Source: PALSA-505 sp036501145
Lineage (GTDB): Bacteria; Actinomycetota; Actinomycetes; Streptosporangiales; Streptosporangiaceae
Reading direction: 5' to 3'
DNA: 64,000 nucleotides
Assembly: GCA_036501145.1 (NCBI GenBank)
Contig: DASYAV010000172.1
Coordinates: 1-64,000, forward strand
Every line of letters begins with the position of its first letter. The first letter of the stretch is position 1. A program made the translations under genes and the position numbers. This document shows, in pieces, positions 1 to 8,394 of the stretch. A model generated the notes under the pieces. It was given only the letters and a program-made list of their open reading frames with translations. It did not search any database and was not told where the DNA came from.

Positions 1-1
1 C

Positions 2-64
2 CCCGACCAGATCATCGACTCGATCTGCCGCTACTGCGACCGAATCTCACGACCGGCTCACTAG
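2..64 (+). CDS. C-terminal 20 codons of a gene entering from the left
   Basis: An open frame from the first bases ends in TAG at 62-64 and encodes a tail ending in DRISRPAH. Too little is present to name a family. It is supported only by an uninterrupted frame up to a stop that lies before the convergent gene at 139. Confidence 0.35.
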   Translation, partial: PDQIIDSICRYCDRISRPAH

Positions 65-125
65 CGCGCGGCCAGCACTCCCGCCGGCCGGCTAGCGCGG
101 GGCCAGGCCCCCCCTCCCGCCGGCC
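61..125. repeat. Imperfect direct duplication after the first gene
   Basis: A segment starting CTAGCGCG and ending CTCCCGCCGGCC occurs at about 61-89 and again at about 92-125, with a few extra C residues in the second copy. It includes the stop codon of the left partial gene. It is probably a local tandem duplication between two convergent genes. Confidence 0.4.
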
Positions 126-138
126 CGCGAGCGGGCGG

Positions 139-1242
139 TCAGCCGGCCACGTCGCGCCGTTCGAGGCCCAGCCAGTCCGCGAGGCCGTTGATCTCCGCGT
201 CCACCGCGGCGGTCATTTCGGCCGTGAACGGCACGTCCTGGTGGACCGCGCGGACGGTGAACACCCCGGCCTTGCGGTCGGCGGCGGCGTCCAGCTTGCC
301 GACCAGCCGGTCCCCGTAGAGGACCGGCAGGGCGTAGTACCCCCAGCGGCGCTTCGCGGCCGGCTTGTACATCTCCAGCTGGTAGTCGAACTCGAAGATC
401 TCGGCCAGCCGTTTGCGGTCCATGACCAGCCGGTCCAGCGGGGACAGCAGCGCGGCCCGGCCGCGGAACGGCTGGCCGAGCTGGGCCGGATCCACCCGCC
501 AGGTGCCGCGGACGCCGTCGATGACCGCGGGCTCCCCGGCGGCTCCGGCGTCCAGCGCCTCGCCGGGGACCTCGGCGCTTTTCGCCCTGGCGATGCCGAG
601 CGAGGCCAGCTTGCGCCGGTCCCGCAGCGCGCTGGCCTGGTCCTCGGGCAGCACGGAACTGTCCGGGTAGACCCGGCTGGCCAGGTCCCAGACCCGTTCC
701 CGGTTCTCCCGTGAGGACACCGCGACCTCGCCGCGCGACTCCATGAACTCCAGCAGCTTCATCACGTTGCGGTGGTGCGTCCACCCGGTCGAGCGCCACT
801 GCACCACGCAGCTGTCCGGAAGCTCGCGGGCCGGCAGCGGGCCCTCGGACCGCAGGGTCTGCAGGACCTCCTGGCGGCACGCCTCGTTGGCCTTGACCCA
901 GTCCCGGATGTAGACCTGCCAGTCGCGCAGCGGCTCCGGTCCCGGCCAGGCCCGCATGCCGGCCCGGAACAACGCGATGTCCTCGCCGGGGCGCAGCATG
1001 CCGCGGAACTCGGCCAGCGACCGGTCGGTGATCAGCGCGTCGAGATGGCCCGGGCTGAACGACGAGCCGAGCCGGCTCCAGCACACCAGCTCCGCGTTCG
1101 GCGCCACCGCGGCGGTCAAGTCGACCTGCAGCAGGGTCAGATGCCGCACCAGGCCAAGCAGGCTGGCCGGCCGCGGCGCGGCGAGCCACTGCGCCCGCAC
1201 CGCGATGCGCCGCGCCTGCTGGCGGGACAGCTGATGGACCAT
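139..1242 (-). CDS. Winged-helix DNA-binding protein, YcaQ/AlkZ-like
   Basis: A 367-residue protein of the HTH_42 (DUF1006, YcaQ-like) family. The N-terminus starts with LSRQQARRIAVRAQWL, and the middle contains the conserved blocks LLSPLDRLVMDRKRL and WGYYALPVLYGDRLVGKLD that characterise this family. Family members include the E. coli interstrand-crosslink glycosylase YcaQ and the Streptomyces azinomycin-resistance glycosylase AlkZ, so a base-excision role on bulky or crosslinked lesions is plausible but inferred. The length is close to the family norm of about 370-410. It is divergent from the GNAT at 1269 with only 26 bases between them, so they may share a promoter region. Confidence 0.85.
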   Translation of the reverse strand: MVHQLSRQQARRIAVRAQWLAAPRPASLLGLVRHLTLLQVDLTAAVAPNAELVCWSRLGSSFSPGHLDALITDRSLAEFRGMLRPGEDIALFRAGMRAWPGPEPLRDWQVYIRDWVKANEACRQEVLQTLRSEGPLPARELPDSCVVQWRSTGWTHHRNVMKLLEFMESRGEVAVSSRENRERVWDLASRVYPDSSVLPEDQASALRDRRKLASLGIARAKSAEVPGEALDAGAAGEPAVIDGVRGTWRVDPAQLGQPFRGRAALLSPLDRLVMDRKRLAEIFEFDYQLEMYKPAAKRRWGYYALPVLYGDRLVGKLDAAADRKAGVFTVRAVHQDVPFTAEMTAAVDAEINGLADWLGLERRDVAG

Positions 1243-1268
1243 GATCCCGAGCCTATTAGGCTGGCCCG

Positions 1269-1799
1269 GTGGATCCGCGATTCGTGCCGATCGGTGACAG
1301 CCAAGCCGAGACCGCCGCGCTGGCCGGGCTGCTCAGCGGCGAGGAGTGGCCGTTTCACGGCACCAGCCGGCCGTCGCGGGAAACGGCCGAGGGCTGGCTG
1401 GCCGCGGGCAGGTTCACCGGCCCGGGGGTGCGCAGCTTCTGGATCCGGGCCGCGGAAGAGACGGTGGGCGTCGTCACCCTGCGCGACCTTGGCGACCCGA
1501 CTCCGGTATTCGACCTGCGGCTGCGTTCGGCCTGCCGGGGCCGGGGATTCGGCACGGCCGCGGTCCGCTGGCTCACCGGCTACCTCTTCGCCGAGTTCCC
1601 GGAGATCAGGCGGATCGAGGGGCATACCCGGCGGGACAACGTCGCTATGCAGAAGGTGCTGGAGCGTTGCGGCTACGTCCGCGAGGCGCATCACCGGCAG
1701 GCGTGGCCCGGCTCCGACGGCAGCGTGCACGACTCGTTCGGCTACGCCATCCTCCGGCAGGACTGGCTGTCCGGCGGCAGCACGCCCGTCGAGCTCTGA
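1269..1799 (+). CDS. GNAT N-acetyltransferase, RimJ/RimL type
   Basis: A 176-residue acetyl-CoA-dependent N-acetyltransferase. It has the acetyl-CoA loop RSACRGRGFGTAAVRWLTGYLF (R/Q-x-x-G-x-G/A) near residues 88-108, followed by IRRIEGHTRRDNVAMQKVLERCGY, the standard motif B in which a neighbouring Asn precedes the last helix. The start is GTG at 1269. The substrate cannot be read from the sequence. It is divergent from the YcaQ-like gene and convergent with the GNAT-like gene ending at 1809, with nine bases between stops. Confidence 0.88.
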   Translation: MDPRFVPIGDSQAETAALAGLLSGEEWPFHGTSRPSRETAEGWLAAGRFTGPGVRSFWIRAAEETVGVVTLRDLGDPTPVFDLRLRSACRGRGFGTAAVRWLTGYLFAEFPEIRRIEGHTRRDNVAMQKVLERCGYVREAHHRQAWPGSDGSVHDSFGYAILRQDWLSGGSTPVEL

Positions 1800-1808
1800 C
1801 CCGCGCCG

Positions 1809-2393
1809 CTAGCCGGGCGGGACCGTCTTGCTCATCACGCAGTTCTTCTTGCCCTTCGGCCGCTGGTAGCCGAACCCGGCCTGCTCGAACATGCTCCGGG
1901 TGGCGTTGTACAGGAACGACGCCGAGACCTTCTCGCCCGCCGTGTCGTGCGGGTAGGCCTCGACGACCCCACCGCCGGCCTGGGCGATCAGATCCAGGGC
2001 GCCGCGCAGCGCGACCGCTGCCACTCCCTTGCGCCGATACCGCTTGTCCACGAAGAAACAGGTGAGCCGGTAGTCGGGCAGCCGGTCCAGGCCCTCCTCG
2101 TACTCCTTGCGGTGGTAGATATTCGGCAGTTCGTCAGGGCTGCCGTACTCACACCAGGCCACCGCCTCATCGCCGTCGAACACCAGCGCGGCGTGCGCCC
2201 GGCCCTCGCTGACCAGCCGCCGCTTGAGGGTACGGTTGCTGTCGGAAGACCGCTCGTTACCGCCCCGCTCGGCGGGTGTGGCATGGAACCACGTGCACCA
2301 GCAGCCGTTCCATACCCCGTTGTGCCGCCCGGCGAGCTGTGCGAAGGCGTCCCAGGTACTGGTATCGAGCGGCTTGACCGTGTATCCGCTCAT
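1809..2393 (-). CDS. GNAT-fold acetyltransferase
   Basis: A 194-residue protein starting at ATG 2393, preceded by a good ribosome-binding site (GGAGGGG). It has the GNAT features YRLTCFFVDKRYRRKGVAAVALRGAL (acetyl-CoA loop RRKGVA) and a Cys/Trp-rich N-terminus NGCWCTWFHATPAERG seen in a common actinomycete subfamily. The substrate is unknown. It is divergent from the NYN-LOTUS gene at 2451; the 57 bases between them must hold both promoters. Reading the frame further upstream to 3455 would run antisense to that gene and is rejected. Confidence 0.88.
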   Translation of the reverse strand: MSGYTVKPLDTSTWDAFAQLAGRHNGVWNGCWCTWFHATPAERGGNERSSDSNRTLKRRLVSEGRAHAALVFDGDEAVAWCEYGSPDELPNIYHRKEYEEGLDRLPDYRLTCFFVDKRYRRKGVAAVALRGALDLIAQAGGGVVEAYPHDTAGEKVSASFLYNATRSMFEQAGFGYQRPKGKKNCVMSKTVPPG

Positions 2394-2450
2394 CGCCCCT
2401 CCGGGTGAGTCGTGTTGCCACCGCAGAACCAATTGTGGGGAAGATTGCCT

Positions 2451-3440
2451 ATGGCTGACGATGGTGCCACGCGTGTCGCTGTGTACCTCGACTTCGACAA
2501 CATCGTGATCTCCCGGTACGACCAGGTGCACGGGCGGGGGCAGTTCCAGCGGGACAAGGTGCGCGCGTTCAGCCGGGCCGACCATCCCGCGGACGCCGAG
2601 ATCGCGGGGAAGGTCCGCCGGGCCACCGTGGACGTCGGCGCGGTGATCGACTTCGCCTCGTCGTTCGGCACCCTGGTGCTGACCCGCGCCTACGCGGACT
2701 GGTCGGCCCCGATGAACGCCGACTACCGCGGCCAGCTGGTCAGCCGAGCGGTGGACCTGGTGCAGCTGTTCCCAGCGGCCGCGTACGCGAAGAACGGCGC
2801 CGACATCAGGCTGGCCGTGGACGCGGTCGAGGACATGTTCCGGCTGCCCGACCTGACCCACGTGGTGATCGTGGCCGGGGACTCCGACTACATCGCACTG
2901 GCCCAGCGGTGCCGCCGGCTGGGCCGGTACGTGGTGGCGGTCGGGGTGGCCGGGTCGACCAGCCGGGCACTCGCCGCGGCGTGCGACGAAATGGTGACCT
3001 ACGACGCGCTGCCGGGCATCGAGCCGGCCGACGCCGCGCAACTGCCGGGCGGTGACGGGGCCGGCGAACGGGCGCCAGCCGGCGGGACCGGTGACAGCGC
3101 GGCCGGGCAGGGGAAGCGCCGGGGCCGGCGCGCAGCCGTCCAGGCCGATGACGACACCGGCCCGGACGACACGGATGCCGAATCCGAAGACCCGCAGGAG
3201 GCGGCGACCAGGCTGCTGGAACGGGCGTTGCGGCTGGGCCAGGAGAAGGACGACGCTGACTGGCTGCACAGCTCGGCGGTGAAGAGCCAGATGCGGCGGA
3301 TGGACCCGTCGTTCAGCGAACGCGCTCTGGGCTACCGCTCCTTCTCCGATTTCGTGAAGTCCCGGGGCGAGGTCGCGGAACTCGACGAGACCAACCCGGC
3401 CCGGCTGGTGCGGCTCAACCCGGCCAGGACCAAACGCTGA
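2451..3440 (+). CDS. NYN domain protein with C-terminal LOTUS/OST-HTH
   Basis: A 329-residue protein. The N-terminal NYN (PIN-like nuclease, LabA/DUF88) domain carries YLDFDNIVIS with the catalytic Asp cluster, then NGADIRLAVDAVEDMF and VIVAGDSDYIALAQRCRRLG, the two further acidic motifs. After a charged, low-complexity linker (residues about 200-250) comes ERALRLGQEKDDADWLHSSAVKSQMRRMDPSF, a LOTUS/OST-HTH module expected to bind RNA. A role as an RNA nuclease or RNA-binding regulator is inferred from the family. The start ATG 2451 follows GGGGAAG; an in-frame start at 2412 would run into the divergent promoter. Confidence 0.9.
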   Translation: MADDGATRVAVYLDFDNIVISRYDQVHGRGQFQRDKVRAFSRADHPADAEIAGKVRRATVDVGAVIDFASSFGTLVLTRAYADWSAPMNADYRGQLVSRAVDLVQLFPAAAYAKNGADIRLAVDAVEDMFRLPDLTHVVIVAGDSDYIALAQRCRRLGRYVVAVGVAGSTSRALAAACDEMVTYDALPGIEPADAAQLPGGDGAGERAPAGGTGDSAAGQGKRRGRRAAVQADDDTGPDDTDAESEDPQEAATRLLERALRLGQEKDDADWLHSSAVKSQMRRMDPSFSERALGYRSFSDFVKSRGEVAELDETNPARLVRLNPARTKR

Positions 3441-3464
3441 ACCCGCTCTGCCCATGCACGCTCC

Positions 3465-3480
3465 GGCCCGCCGCCGGGCC
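3465..3480. terminator. Short GC hairpin after the NYN gene
   Basis: GGCCCG and CGGGCC form a six-base stem with a four-base loop 24 bases after the NYN stop. There is no clear T-run, so terminator function is weakly supported. Confidence 0.3.
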
Positions 3481-3500
3481 TATCCGATAGGTTCATCGGC

Positions 3501-4253
3501 ATGGTGGCCCCTCCGCGGGATCCTGGCCCGCAGCACGGCAGGCCGCTGCGCGGGTGGGAAAGAGCGGCCGCGGTCGTCATCGGGACCGCCTTCGCTGGTG
3601 TGGCGATCTATGCGTTGTTCGGCAGCTCCAATCAGGCCGGCACCGCGGCGCTGCTGGTGGTGGCGGCGGCCTTCTTGCTCATCGGCGTGCAGGGCACGCC
3701 GCTGATCCGGTTCGGCAGCGGCGCGGCTTCGGTGGAACTGGACCGCAGGGCCGCCGCCGCGGTGCAGCGGGCCGACGAGGTGGCGGAGCGGGATCCGCAG
3801 CTGGCCATGGGCATTCTCGAGGGCGCGGCCATCATCGAGCCGAGAGTGAGCCCGGCGGCCAGCGCCTTCCGGGCGACCGCCTACAAACAGGAGGTCCGCC
3901 AGGCGCTGGAACGCCTGCGGCCCTCGGATGCCACCATCACGGCGGCGGAACCGCCTGTTGACTTCGCCGTTCTCGCCCCGGCGGGGAGGGTGCTGGTTTC
4001 CGCGGTCTACCGGCACAGCCGCAGGCTCGAGCAGATCGACCTCGCACCGCTGGTCAGCAACCGGCAGCTGGCGGATTCGGCTGGCGGGCTGCTGGTCACC
4101 AACCAGGCGCTGTCGTCAAGCGTCGCCGACTACATTGCCGGCGCCGCCGCGAGAAAGGTAAGCATCCTGGCTGTGACCTGGGACGGGCCGGGGCATGACG
4201 CCGACCTCAGCCAGGCGCTCAGCCAGCTGCTGAATACGGCCGAGGTGACCTAA
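3501..4253 (+). CDS. Membrane-anchored protein of unknown function
   Basis: A 250-residue protein with two hydrophobic helices near residues 20-65 (AAAVVIGTAFAGVAIYALFG and AALLVVAAAFLLIGVQG) followed by a soluble domain. The soluble part has a long helix (VELDRRAAAAVQRADEVAERD) and an alternating strand/helix end (LLVTNQALSSSVADYIAGAAARKVSILAVTW). I do not recognise the family; the last part loosely resembles restriction-endonuclease-like or TIR-like nucleotide folds, but no catalytic motif is evident. It is transcribed in the same direction as the genes on either side. Confidence 0.7.
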   Translation: MVAPPRDPGPQHGRPLRGWERAAAVVIGTAFAGVAIYALFGSSNQAGTAALLVVAAAFLLIGVQGTPLIRFGSGAASVELDRRAAAAVQRADEVAERDPQLAMGILEGAAIIEPRVSPAASAFRATAYKQEVRQALERLRPSDATITAAEPPVDFAVLAPAGRVLVSAVYRHSRRLEQIDLAPLVSNRQLADSAGGLLVTNQALSSSVADYIAGAAARKVSILAVTWDGPGHDADLSQALSQLLNTAEVT

Positions 4254-4296
4254 GGTGAAGCCAAACGCGAGCGCAGGCTGACCTAGGAGAGGCACG

Positions 4297-5217
4297 GTGT
4301 CTCAGCCAGGACCGGCAGCCGGCCCGCCGGCGACGTCCGGCGCGGACGAGCTGATCGCCGGCCAGTACGCCGACCGGCCGCGGTTGCGGCCGGTGCTGGA
4401 CGCGGTGCTGGCGGCGCTGCCCACGCTCGGCCCGGTGACGGTGCAGGCCCGCAAGACGCTGGTCAGCCTGGCCACGCCGCGCCGGGTGTTCGCCGTGCTG
4501 CAGGCGACGACCAGGAGCCGGGTGGACCTCGGCCTGCGGCTGGAGCACGAGCGTCCCGGCGGCCGGCTGCTGCCCGCGCGGGACCTCGGCCCCAGCACGG
4601 TGCGGATACCGCTGGCCGGGCCGCAGGACGTCGACGGCGACGTGCTCGGCTGGCTGCGGCGCGCCCATGCGGAGAACGCGGCCCCTCCCCCGCCGCGGCG
4701 CCCGGCCCGGCGGCCGGCGCCGGAACTGGGCCGGCTCACCGTGCTGATCGATGGCTCCAGCCTGCCCGGGCTCAGCTGCGCGGCGGACGGCGGCGGGGAG
4801 CACCACAACATTCATGTCGCGCTGTGCACCAAGAGCAAGGAGGGGCCCGGCCTGGACGCCCCGGGCAACCCCTGGCGGGTGACCGGCCCGGTGCCGGGTG
4901 ACGCGCCGTCGGCGCGCTGGGAGGCGGAAGTCACCGTGCGGCGTGACACGGACGGATACGACTTCAGCGGGCCTTATGTGCGTGGCGACCGCACCGACCG
5001 GCACCTGTTTCTCGCCCATGGCGACGTCCGCGCCGACGGCACGCTGCGGCTGGTGCGCGGCAGCAAGCTCAAGCTGGGCCTCGTTGACCCGCGCGTCATC
5101 GAGGACGCCATGCGCCCCGGGCACCGGCTGCTGGCCCGGATCCGGCTGTCCCGCGGCGCCCCCGGGGAACCGGGCCTCACCTGGTCGGCTGGCCCGGCCG
5201 ATGCGGAACCTCGCTAG
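4297..5217 (+). CDS. DUF5655 plus DUF5990 two-domain protein
   Basis: A 306-residue fusion. Residues about 17-130 match the DUF5655 fold (LRPVLDAVLAALPTLGPVTVQARKTLVSL, with the typical G-P-V-T-V and K-T residues). Residues about 145-300 match DUF5990 (VLIDGSSLPGLSC, NIHVALCTKSK, PVPGDAPSARWEAEVTV, DFSGPYVRG, RHLFLAHGDV). Neither domain has an established activity. A good RBS (AGGAGAGG) precedes ATG 4297. A strong hairpin follows the stop. A separate broken DUF5655 gene lies at about 48.1-48.5 kb. Confidence 0.85.
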   Translation: MSQPGPAAGPPATSGADELIAGQYADRPRLRPVLDAVLAALPTLGPVTVQARKTLVSLATPRRVFAVLQATTRSRVDLGLRLEHERPGGRLLPARDLGPSTVRIPLAGPQDVDGDVLGWLRRAHAENAAPPPPRRPARRPAPELGRLTVLIDGSSLPGLSCAADGGGEHHNIHVALCTKSKEGPGLDAPGNPWRVTGPVPGDAPSARWEAEVTVRRDTDGYDFSGPYVRGDRTDRHLFLAHGDVRADGTLRLVRGSKLKLGLVDPRVIEDAMRPGHRLLARIRLSRGAPGEPGLTWSAGPADAEPR

Positions 5218-5230
5218 CCCGCCGGGGAAT

Positions 5231-5258
5231 GCCGGCCCGGCTGTCGGATCGGGCCGGC
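5231..5258 (+). terminator. Rho-independent-like hairpin
   Basis: GCCGGCCCG pairs perfectly with CGGGCCGGC across a ten-base loop, giving a nine-base GC stem 14 bases after the DUF5990 gene. It is followed by a partly T-rich run (CTCGTCTGTTT). Good terminator geometry, imperfect U-tract. Confidence 0.6.
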
Positions 5259-5311
5259 GGCCGCTCGTCTGTTTAGCAGAGGGACCTGACACCCGACGGA
5301 GGGATAGCGGT

Positions 5312-5522
5312 ATGAGCGCAGCAGCCAAGCCCGGCCCGGGCGACCGTCGTGCACGCGGAGATCGAGATCGGGGACGCGGTGCGGGCGCCAGAGAACCAGT
5401 TCTACGGCGACCGGGACGGCTTCCTGATCGACCCGTTCGGGCAGGCGTGGACCGTCGCCACACACGTGGAGGACGTCAGCCCGGAGGAGATGGGCCGGCG
5501 GATGGCCGCGCTGTTCGGCTAG
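5312..5522 (+). pseudogene. Truncated and frameshifted VOC/glyoxalase remnant
   Basis: The ATG at 5312 starts in one frame, but the recognisable protein is in another: HAEIEIGDAV followed directly by FYGDRDGFLIDPFGQAWTVATHVEDVSPEEM and the stop at 5520-5522. The DP(F/D)GH-W-ATHVEDVSPEEM ending is the standard C-terminus of PhnB-type VOC proteins of about 150 residues. Here the middle (about 60 residues between IGDAV and FYGDR) and most of the N-terminus are gone, so the gene is dead. It sits just ahead of the YCII-ECF42 pair, a neighbourhood where VOC genes are common partners. Confidence 0.75.
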
Positions 5523-5560
5523 GCACCGTTCGGATAGACACGCCGGGGAGGAAGCCCGCG

Positions 5561-5902
5561 ATGAAGTACGTGCTGATGTTCGTCGAGACCGAGCAGTTCG
5601 CCGCCGACCTGGCCGCCATGGATGACGCCGAGCGGGGCCGGGCCTACGCCCGGGTGCAGCAGTGGTTCACCGACCACCAGGACAAGATCACCCACCACAC
5701 CCACCTCATGCCGCCGGACTCCGCCACTCTGCTGCGGCTGGACCGTGGCGAGCCGCTGGTCACCGACGGCCCGTTCGTGGAGGGCAAGGAGGTGGTGAGC
5801 GGCTTCGCGGAGATCGAGGTGGCCGACCTGGACGAAGCGCTGCGGGTGGCGAAGGCGTGGCCGGCCTGCCCGGTGGTGGAGATCCGGCCCATCGCCTCGT
5901 GA
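5561..5902 (+). CDS. YCII/DGPF-family protein, ECF42 partner
   Basis: A 113-residue protein starting at ATG 5561. It contains the signature VTDGPFVEGKEVVSGF (DGPF motif), with MKYVLMFVE at the N-terminus and CPVVEIRPI at the end, as in YCII-related DGPFAR proteins. Genes of this family are habitually encoded beside group ECF42 sigma factors and belong to their target operons. Its stop overlaps the GTG of the next gene by three bases, so the two are translationally coupled. The biochemical activity is not established. Confidence 0.9.
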   Translation: MKYVLMFVETEQFAADLAAMDDAERGRAYARVQQWFTDHQDKITHHTHLMPPDSATLLRLDRGEPLVTDGPFVEGKEVVSGFAEIEVADLDEALRVAKAWPACPVVEIRPIAS

Positions 5903-7095
5903 CCCAGCCCTCGCACGACGAGCTGGCCCGGGCCGTGCGGGACTGCGCGGGCCGGCTCACCGCGTCGCTGGTCCACCTGGTCGGGGACTTCGCGACGGCC
6001 GAAGACCTGGTGCAGGACGCCATCGAGTCCGCGCTCACGCACTGGCCGGCCGAGGGCATCCCGGAGCGGCCGGACGCCTGGCTGTACACCGTGGCCCGGC
6101 GCCGCGGCCTGGACGTGCTCCGCCGGGAGAGCCGCTACCGGCGCAAGCTCGCGCTCGTCGCCTGGCCGTCCGGCCCGGAACCAGGCGACCGGCTCCGACT
6201 GATCTTCACCTGCTGCCACCCGGCCCTCCCCCGGGCCGCACAGGTCGCCCTCACCCTGCGGGTGGTGTGCGGGCTGACCACGGCCCAGATCGCCCGGGCC
6301 TTCCTGATCCCGGAGTCCACCGTCGGGCAGCGGATCACCCGCGCCAAGCGGAAGATCAGCCAGGCCGGCATCCCCTACCGGATCCCGGATGCCGACGAGC
6401 TCGGTTCCCGCCTCACCGAGGTCATGGCCGTCATCTACCTGCTGTTCAACGAGGGCTACCTGCCCAGCGGCGGCCAGCAGGCCCCGGCCCGGGATCTCAC
6501 CGACGACGCGGAGTTTCTCGCCGCGCTGCTGCACGGCCTGATGCCCGCCGAACCCGAGGTGGCCGGCCTGCTCGCGCTGATCCGGCTGCACCGGGCCCGG
6601 GCGGCGGCCCGGTTCGGCGGCCGCGGCGAGATCATCCAGCTGCCGGACCAGGACCGGTCGTTGTGGGACCACGAGGGCATCGCCGCGGCCGGGCGGCTGA
6701 TCGCCCGGGCCGCCGCGCTGAAACGGCCGGGCCCGTACCAGCTGCAGGCGGCCATCGTCGCCTGCCACGCCGAGGCGGCCCGCTGGCCGGACACCGACTG
6801 GACGCAGATCACCGTGCTGTACGACATGCTGCTCCGCCTGGCGCCGTCACCGGTGACCCGGCTGCACCGGGCCATCGCCCTGCGCTACGTCAGCGGGCCG
6901 GCCGAGGCGCTGCGCGAGGTGGACGCGCTGGGCGGCGACCTGGACGGGTACCACCTGTTCCACGCCACCCGCGCCGAACTGCTCCGCGGCCTCGGCCGGG
7001 CCGGCGAAGCCCGGGCGGCCGACGAGCGCGCGCTCACCCTGACCGGCAACCCGGCCGAACGGTCCGTGCTGCGGCAGCGGCTCAGCTGGGCCTGA
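5899..7095 (+). CDS. ECF42-group RNA polymerase sigma factor with TPR-like C-terminal extension
   Basis: A 398-residue sigma factor. Region 2 is VGDFATAEDLVQDAIESALTHW...ERPDAWLYTVARRRGLDVLRRE, and region 4 is LTLRVVCGLTTAQIARAFLIPESTVGQRITRAKRKI. A long C-terminal extension (residues about 180-398) has the conserved YLLFNEGYLPSGG and LAALLHGLMPAEPEVAGLLAL blocks and helical repeats typical of ECF42 (DUF6596 plus TPR). In this group the C-terminal extension, rather than an anti-sigma factor, modulates activity. The start GTG 5899 overlaps the YCII stop. It probably controls its own two-gene operon. Confidence 0.92.
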   Translation: MTQPSHDELARAVRDCAGRLTASLVHLVGDFATAEDLVQDAIESALTHWPAEGIPERPDAWLYTVARRRGLDVLRRESRYRRKLALVAWPSGPEPGDRLRLIFTCCHPALPRAAQVALTLRVVCGLTTAQIARAFLIPESTVGQRITRAKRKISQAGIPYRIPDADELGSRLTEVMAVIYLLFNEGYLPSGGQQAPARDLTDDAEFLAALLHGLMPAEPEVAGLLALIRLHRARAAARFGGRGEIIQLPDQDRSLWDHEGIAAAGRLIARAAALKRPGPYQLQAAIVACHAEAARWPDTDWTQITVLYDMLLRLAPSPVTRLHRAIALRYVSGPAEALREVDALGGDLDGYHLFHATRAELLRGLGRAGEARAADERALTLTGNPAERSVLRQRLSWA

Positions 7096-7192
7096 TCTGC
7101 GGCACTGGCGTCGGTCGCCGCCTGACCGGGCGGCGTGCCCGCGGGAATACCCGGTCGCGTGGGTAACACGTGCGCCGCTACAGTGCGTTGCC

Positions 7193-7723
7193 ATGCCGGA
7201 ATTGACCCCGCCGACGGTACGGCTGCACGCGTCCTGGCTCGCCGCCCGTGACGACTGGGGGCGGGACGCCCACCAGGACGGGGCCGGCCTGCACGCCGAC
7301 GACGACGTGGACAGCGCCGCCGGGTTCGCCGCGTGGACCGGCAGGCTGCTGCGTGAGGCGGACACCTCCGTGCCGCCGGCCGAAGGCCGGGTGCACTGCA
7401 CCTACTGGTGGATCACCGAAGGTGAGAGCTATCTCGGGGCCATCGCGCTGCGGCACGAGCTGAACGACTTCCTGCTCCGCGCGGGCGGGCACATCGGCTA
7501 CGGAATCCGGCCCTCGGCCCGCGGCCGCGGCCTGGCCAGCTGGGCGCTGCGGTCGGTGCTGCCGCACGCGCGGGCAGTGGGCCTGGACAAGGTCCTGGTG
7601 ACCTGCGACGACAGCAACCTCGCCTCGGCCCGCGTGATCGAGAAGGCGGGCGGCGTGCTGGAGGACGTGCGCGACACCGAACTCGGCCACACCCGCCGCT
7701 ACTGGATCGCCCTGAGCCCCTGA
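7193..7723 (+). CDS. GNAT N-acetyltransferase
   Basis: A 176-residue GNAT. The acetyl-CoA loop GYGIRPSARGRGLASWALRSVLPHA lies near residues 103-126, followed by VTCDDSNLASARVIEKAGGVLED, the Asn-containing motif B. The ending RRYWIAL is typical of the YafL/RimL-like subfamily. Substrate unknown. It is convergent with the SnoaL-like gene ending at 7766. Confidence 0.88.
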   Translation: MPELTPPTVRLHASWLAARDDWGRDAHQDGAGLHADDDVDSAAGFAAWTGRLLREADTSVPPAEGRVHCTYWWITEGESYLGAIALRHELNDFLLRAGGHIGYGIRPSARGRGLASWALRSVLPHARAVGLDKVLVTCDDSNLASARVIEKAGGVLEDVRDTELGHTRRYWIALSP

Positions 7724-7765
7724 AGCGCCGCGGAACCTGGCAGCAGCCCCGGCACCCGGCCCCGC

Positions 7766-8224
7766 CTACGGTTCAAGGTCGACGGCGGCCCGCATGCTCT
7801 GGTCCATGTAGAACGGCACCGACTCGTGCTGGTGGGCGATCCGCCAGCGGCCGTCGATCCTGCGCAGACCGAAGGTGATCCTGAACCACAAACTGAAATT
7901 GCCCGCCGAACCCATCCGGGCCAGACCGTGGGCGTAGGCGGCGTCACCGCCCGCCACCACCTGCAGGTCGCGGATCTCGAACTCGAACGGCCCTTCGCCG
8001 AACCCGTCCAGCCAGGTCTGCACACCATCGGCGGTGGTCATGTCGACCTTGCGGCCGCCGCCGATGTCCTGCAGGTCACCACGGCCAAACCGGAGCGGCG
8101 GCGCCAGGCTGTAGTTCACCGCGTCCGGAGCGATGTCCGCCACAATCTGCGCGGCGTCCTTGGTCGTGTAGCCGGCCACCATCCGGTCCAGCAGGTCGCG
8201 GATCTGGGCCTCATCGTCAGCCAC
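7766..8224 (-). CDS. SnoaL-like (NTF2-fold) protein
   Basis: A 152-residue cone-shaped NTF2/SnoaL-like protein (YybH type). The sequence has IRDLLDRMVAGYTTKDAAQIVADIAPDAV at the N-terminus and WFRITFGLRRIDGRWRIAHQHESVPF near the C-terminus, the hallmark of ketosteroid-isomerase-like proteins annotated as calcium/calmodulin-dependent kinase association domains. The start is taken as GTG 8224, preceded by GGAGG. It may bind or isomerise a small hydrophobic ligand, but no substrate can be assigned. Confidence 0.82.
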   Translation of the reverse strand: MADDEAQIRDLLDRMVAGYTTKDAAQIVADIAPDAVNYSLAPPLRFGRGDLQDIGGGRKVDMTTADGVQTWLDGFGEGPFEFEIRDLQVVAGGDAAYAHGLARMGSAGNFSLWFRITFGLRRIDGRWRIAHQHESVPFYMDQSMRAAVDLEP

Positions 8225-8368
8225 TACGGCCTCCAGGGGTTGCGCGCTCCCGGTGAGCGCGGTCACCAGATCAGACCGCCCGCGGCCGGGTAACTCATCG
8301 GTCTTCCCGCGGCGGGGCGGCCACCGGGCGCCGCAGCGCCGCTGCCGGCAGGTGGAATATGCGCTTCG

Positions 8369-8374
8369 TATACT
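8369..8374 (+). promoter_or_regulatory. Possible -10 box of the metE leader
   Basis: TATACT lies about 30 bases before the first conserved riboswitch stem. No convincing -35 hexamer stands at the expected distance, so this is a weak call. Confidence 0.25.
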
Positions 8375-8394
8375 GCTGCTGCGGATGGTTCGCG

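Noticed and set aside
1809..3455. 548-codon minus frame including the GNAT
   Set aside because: Only the last 194 codons look like protein; the rest is antisense to the NYN gene. Start set at 2393 by RBS.
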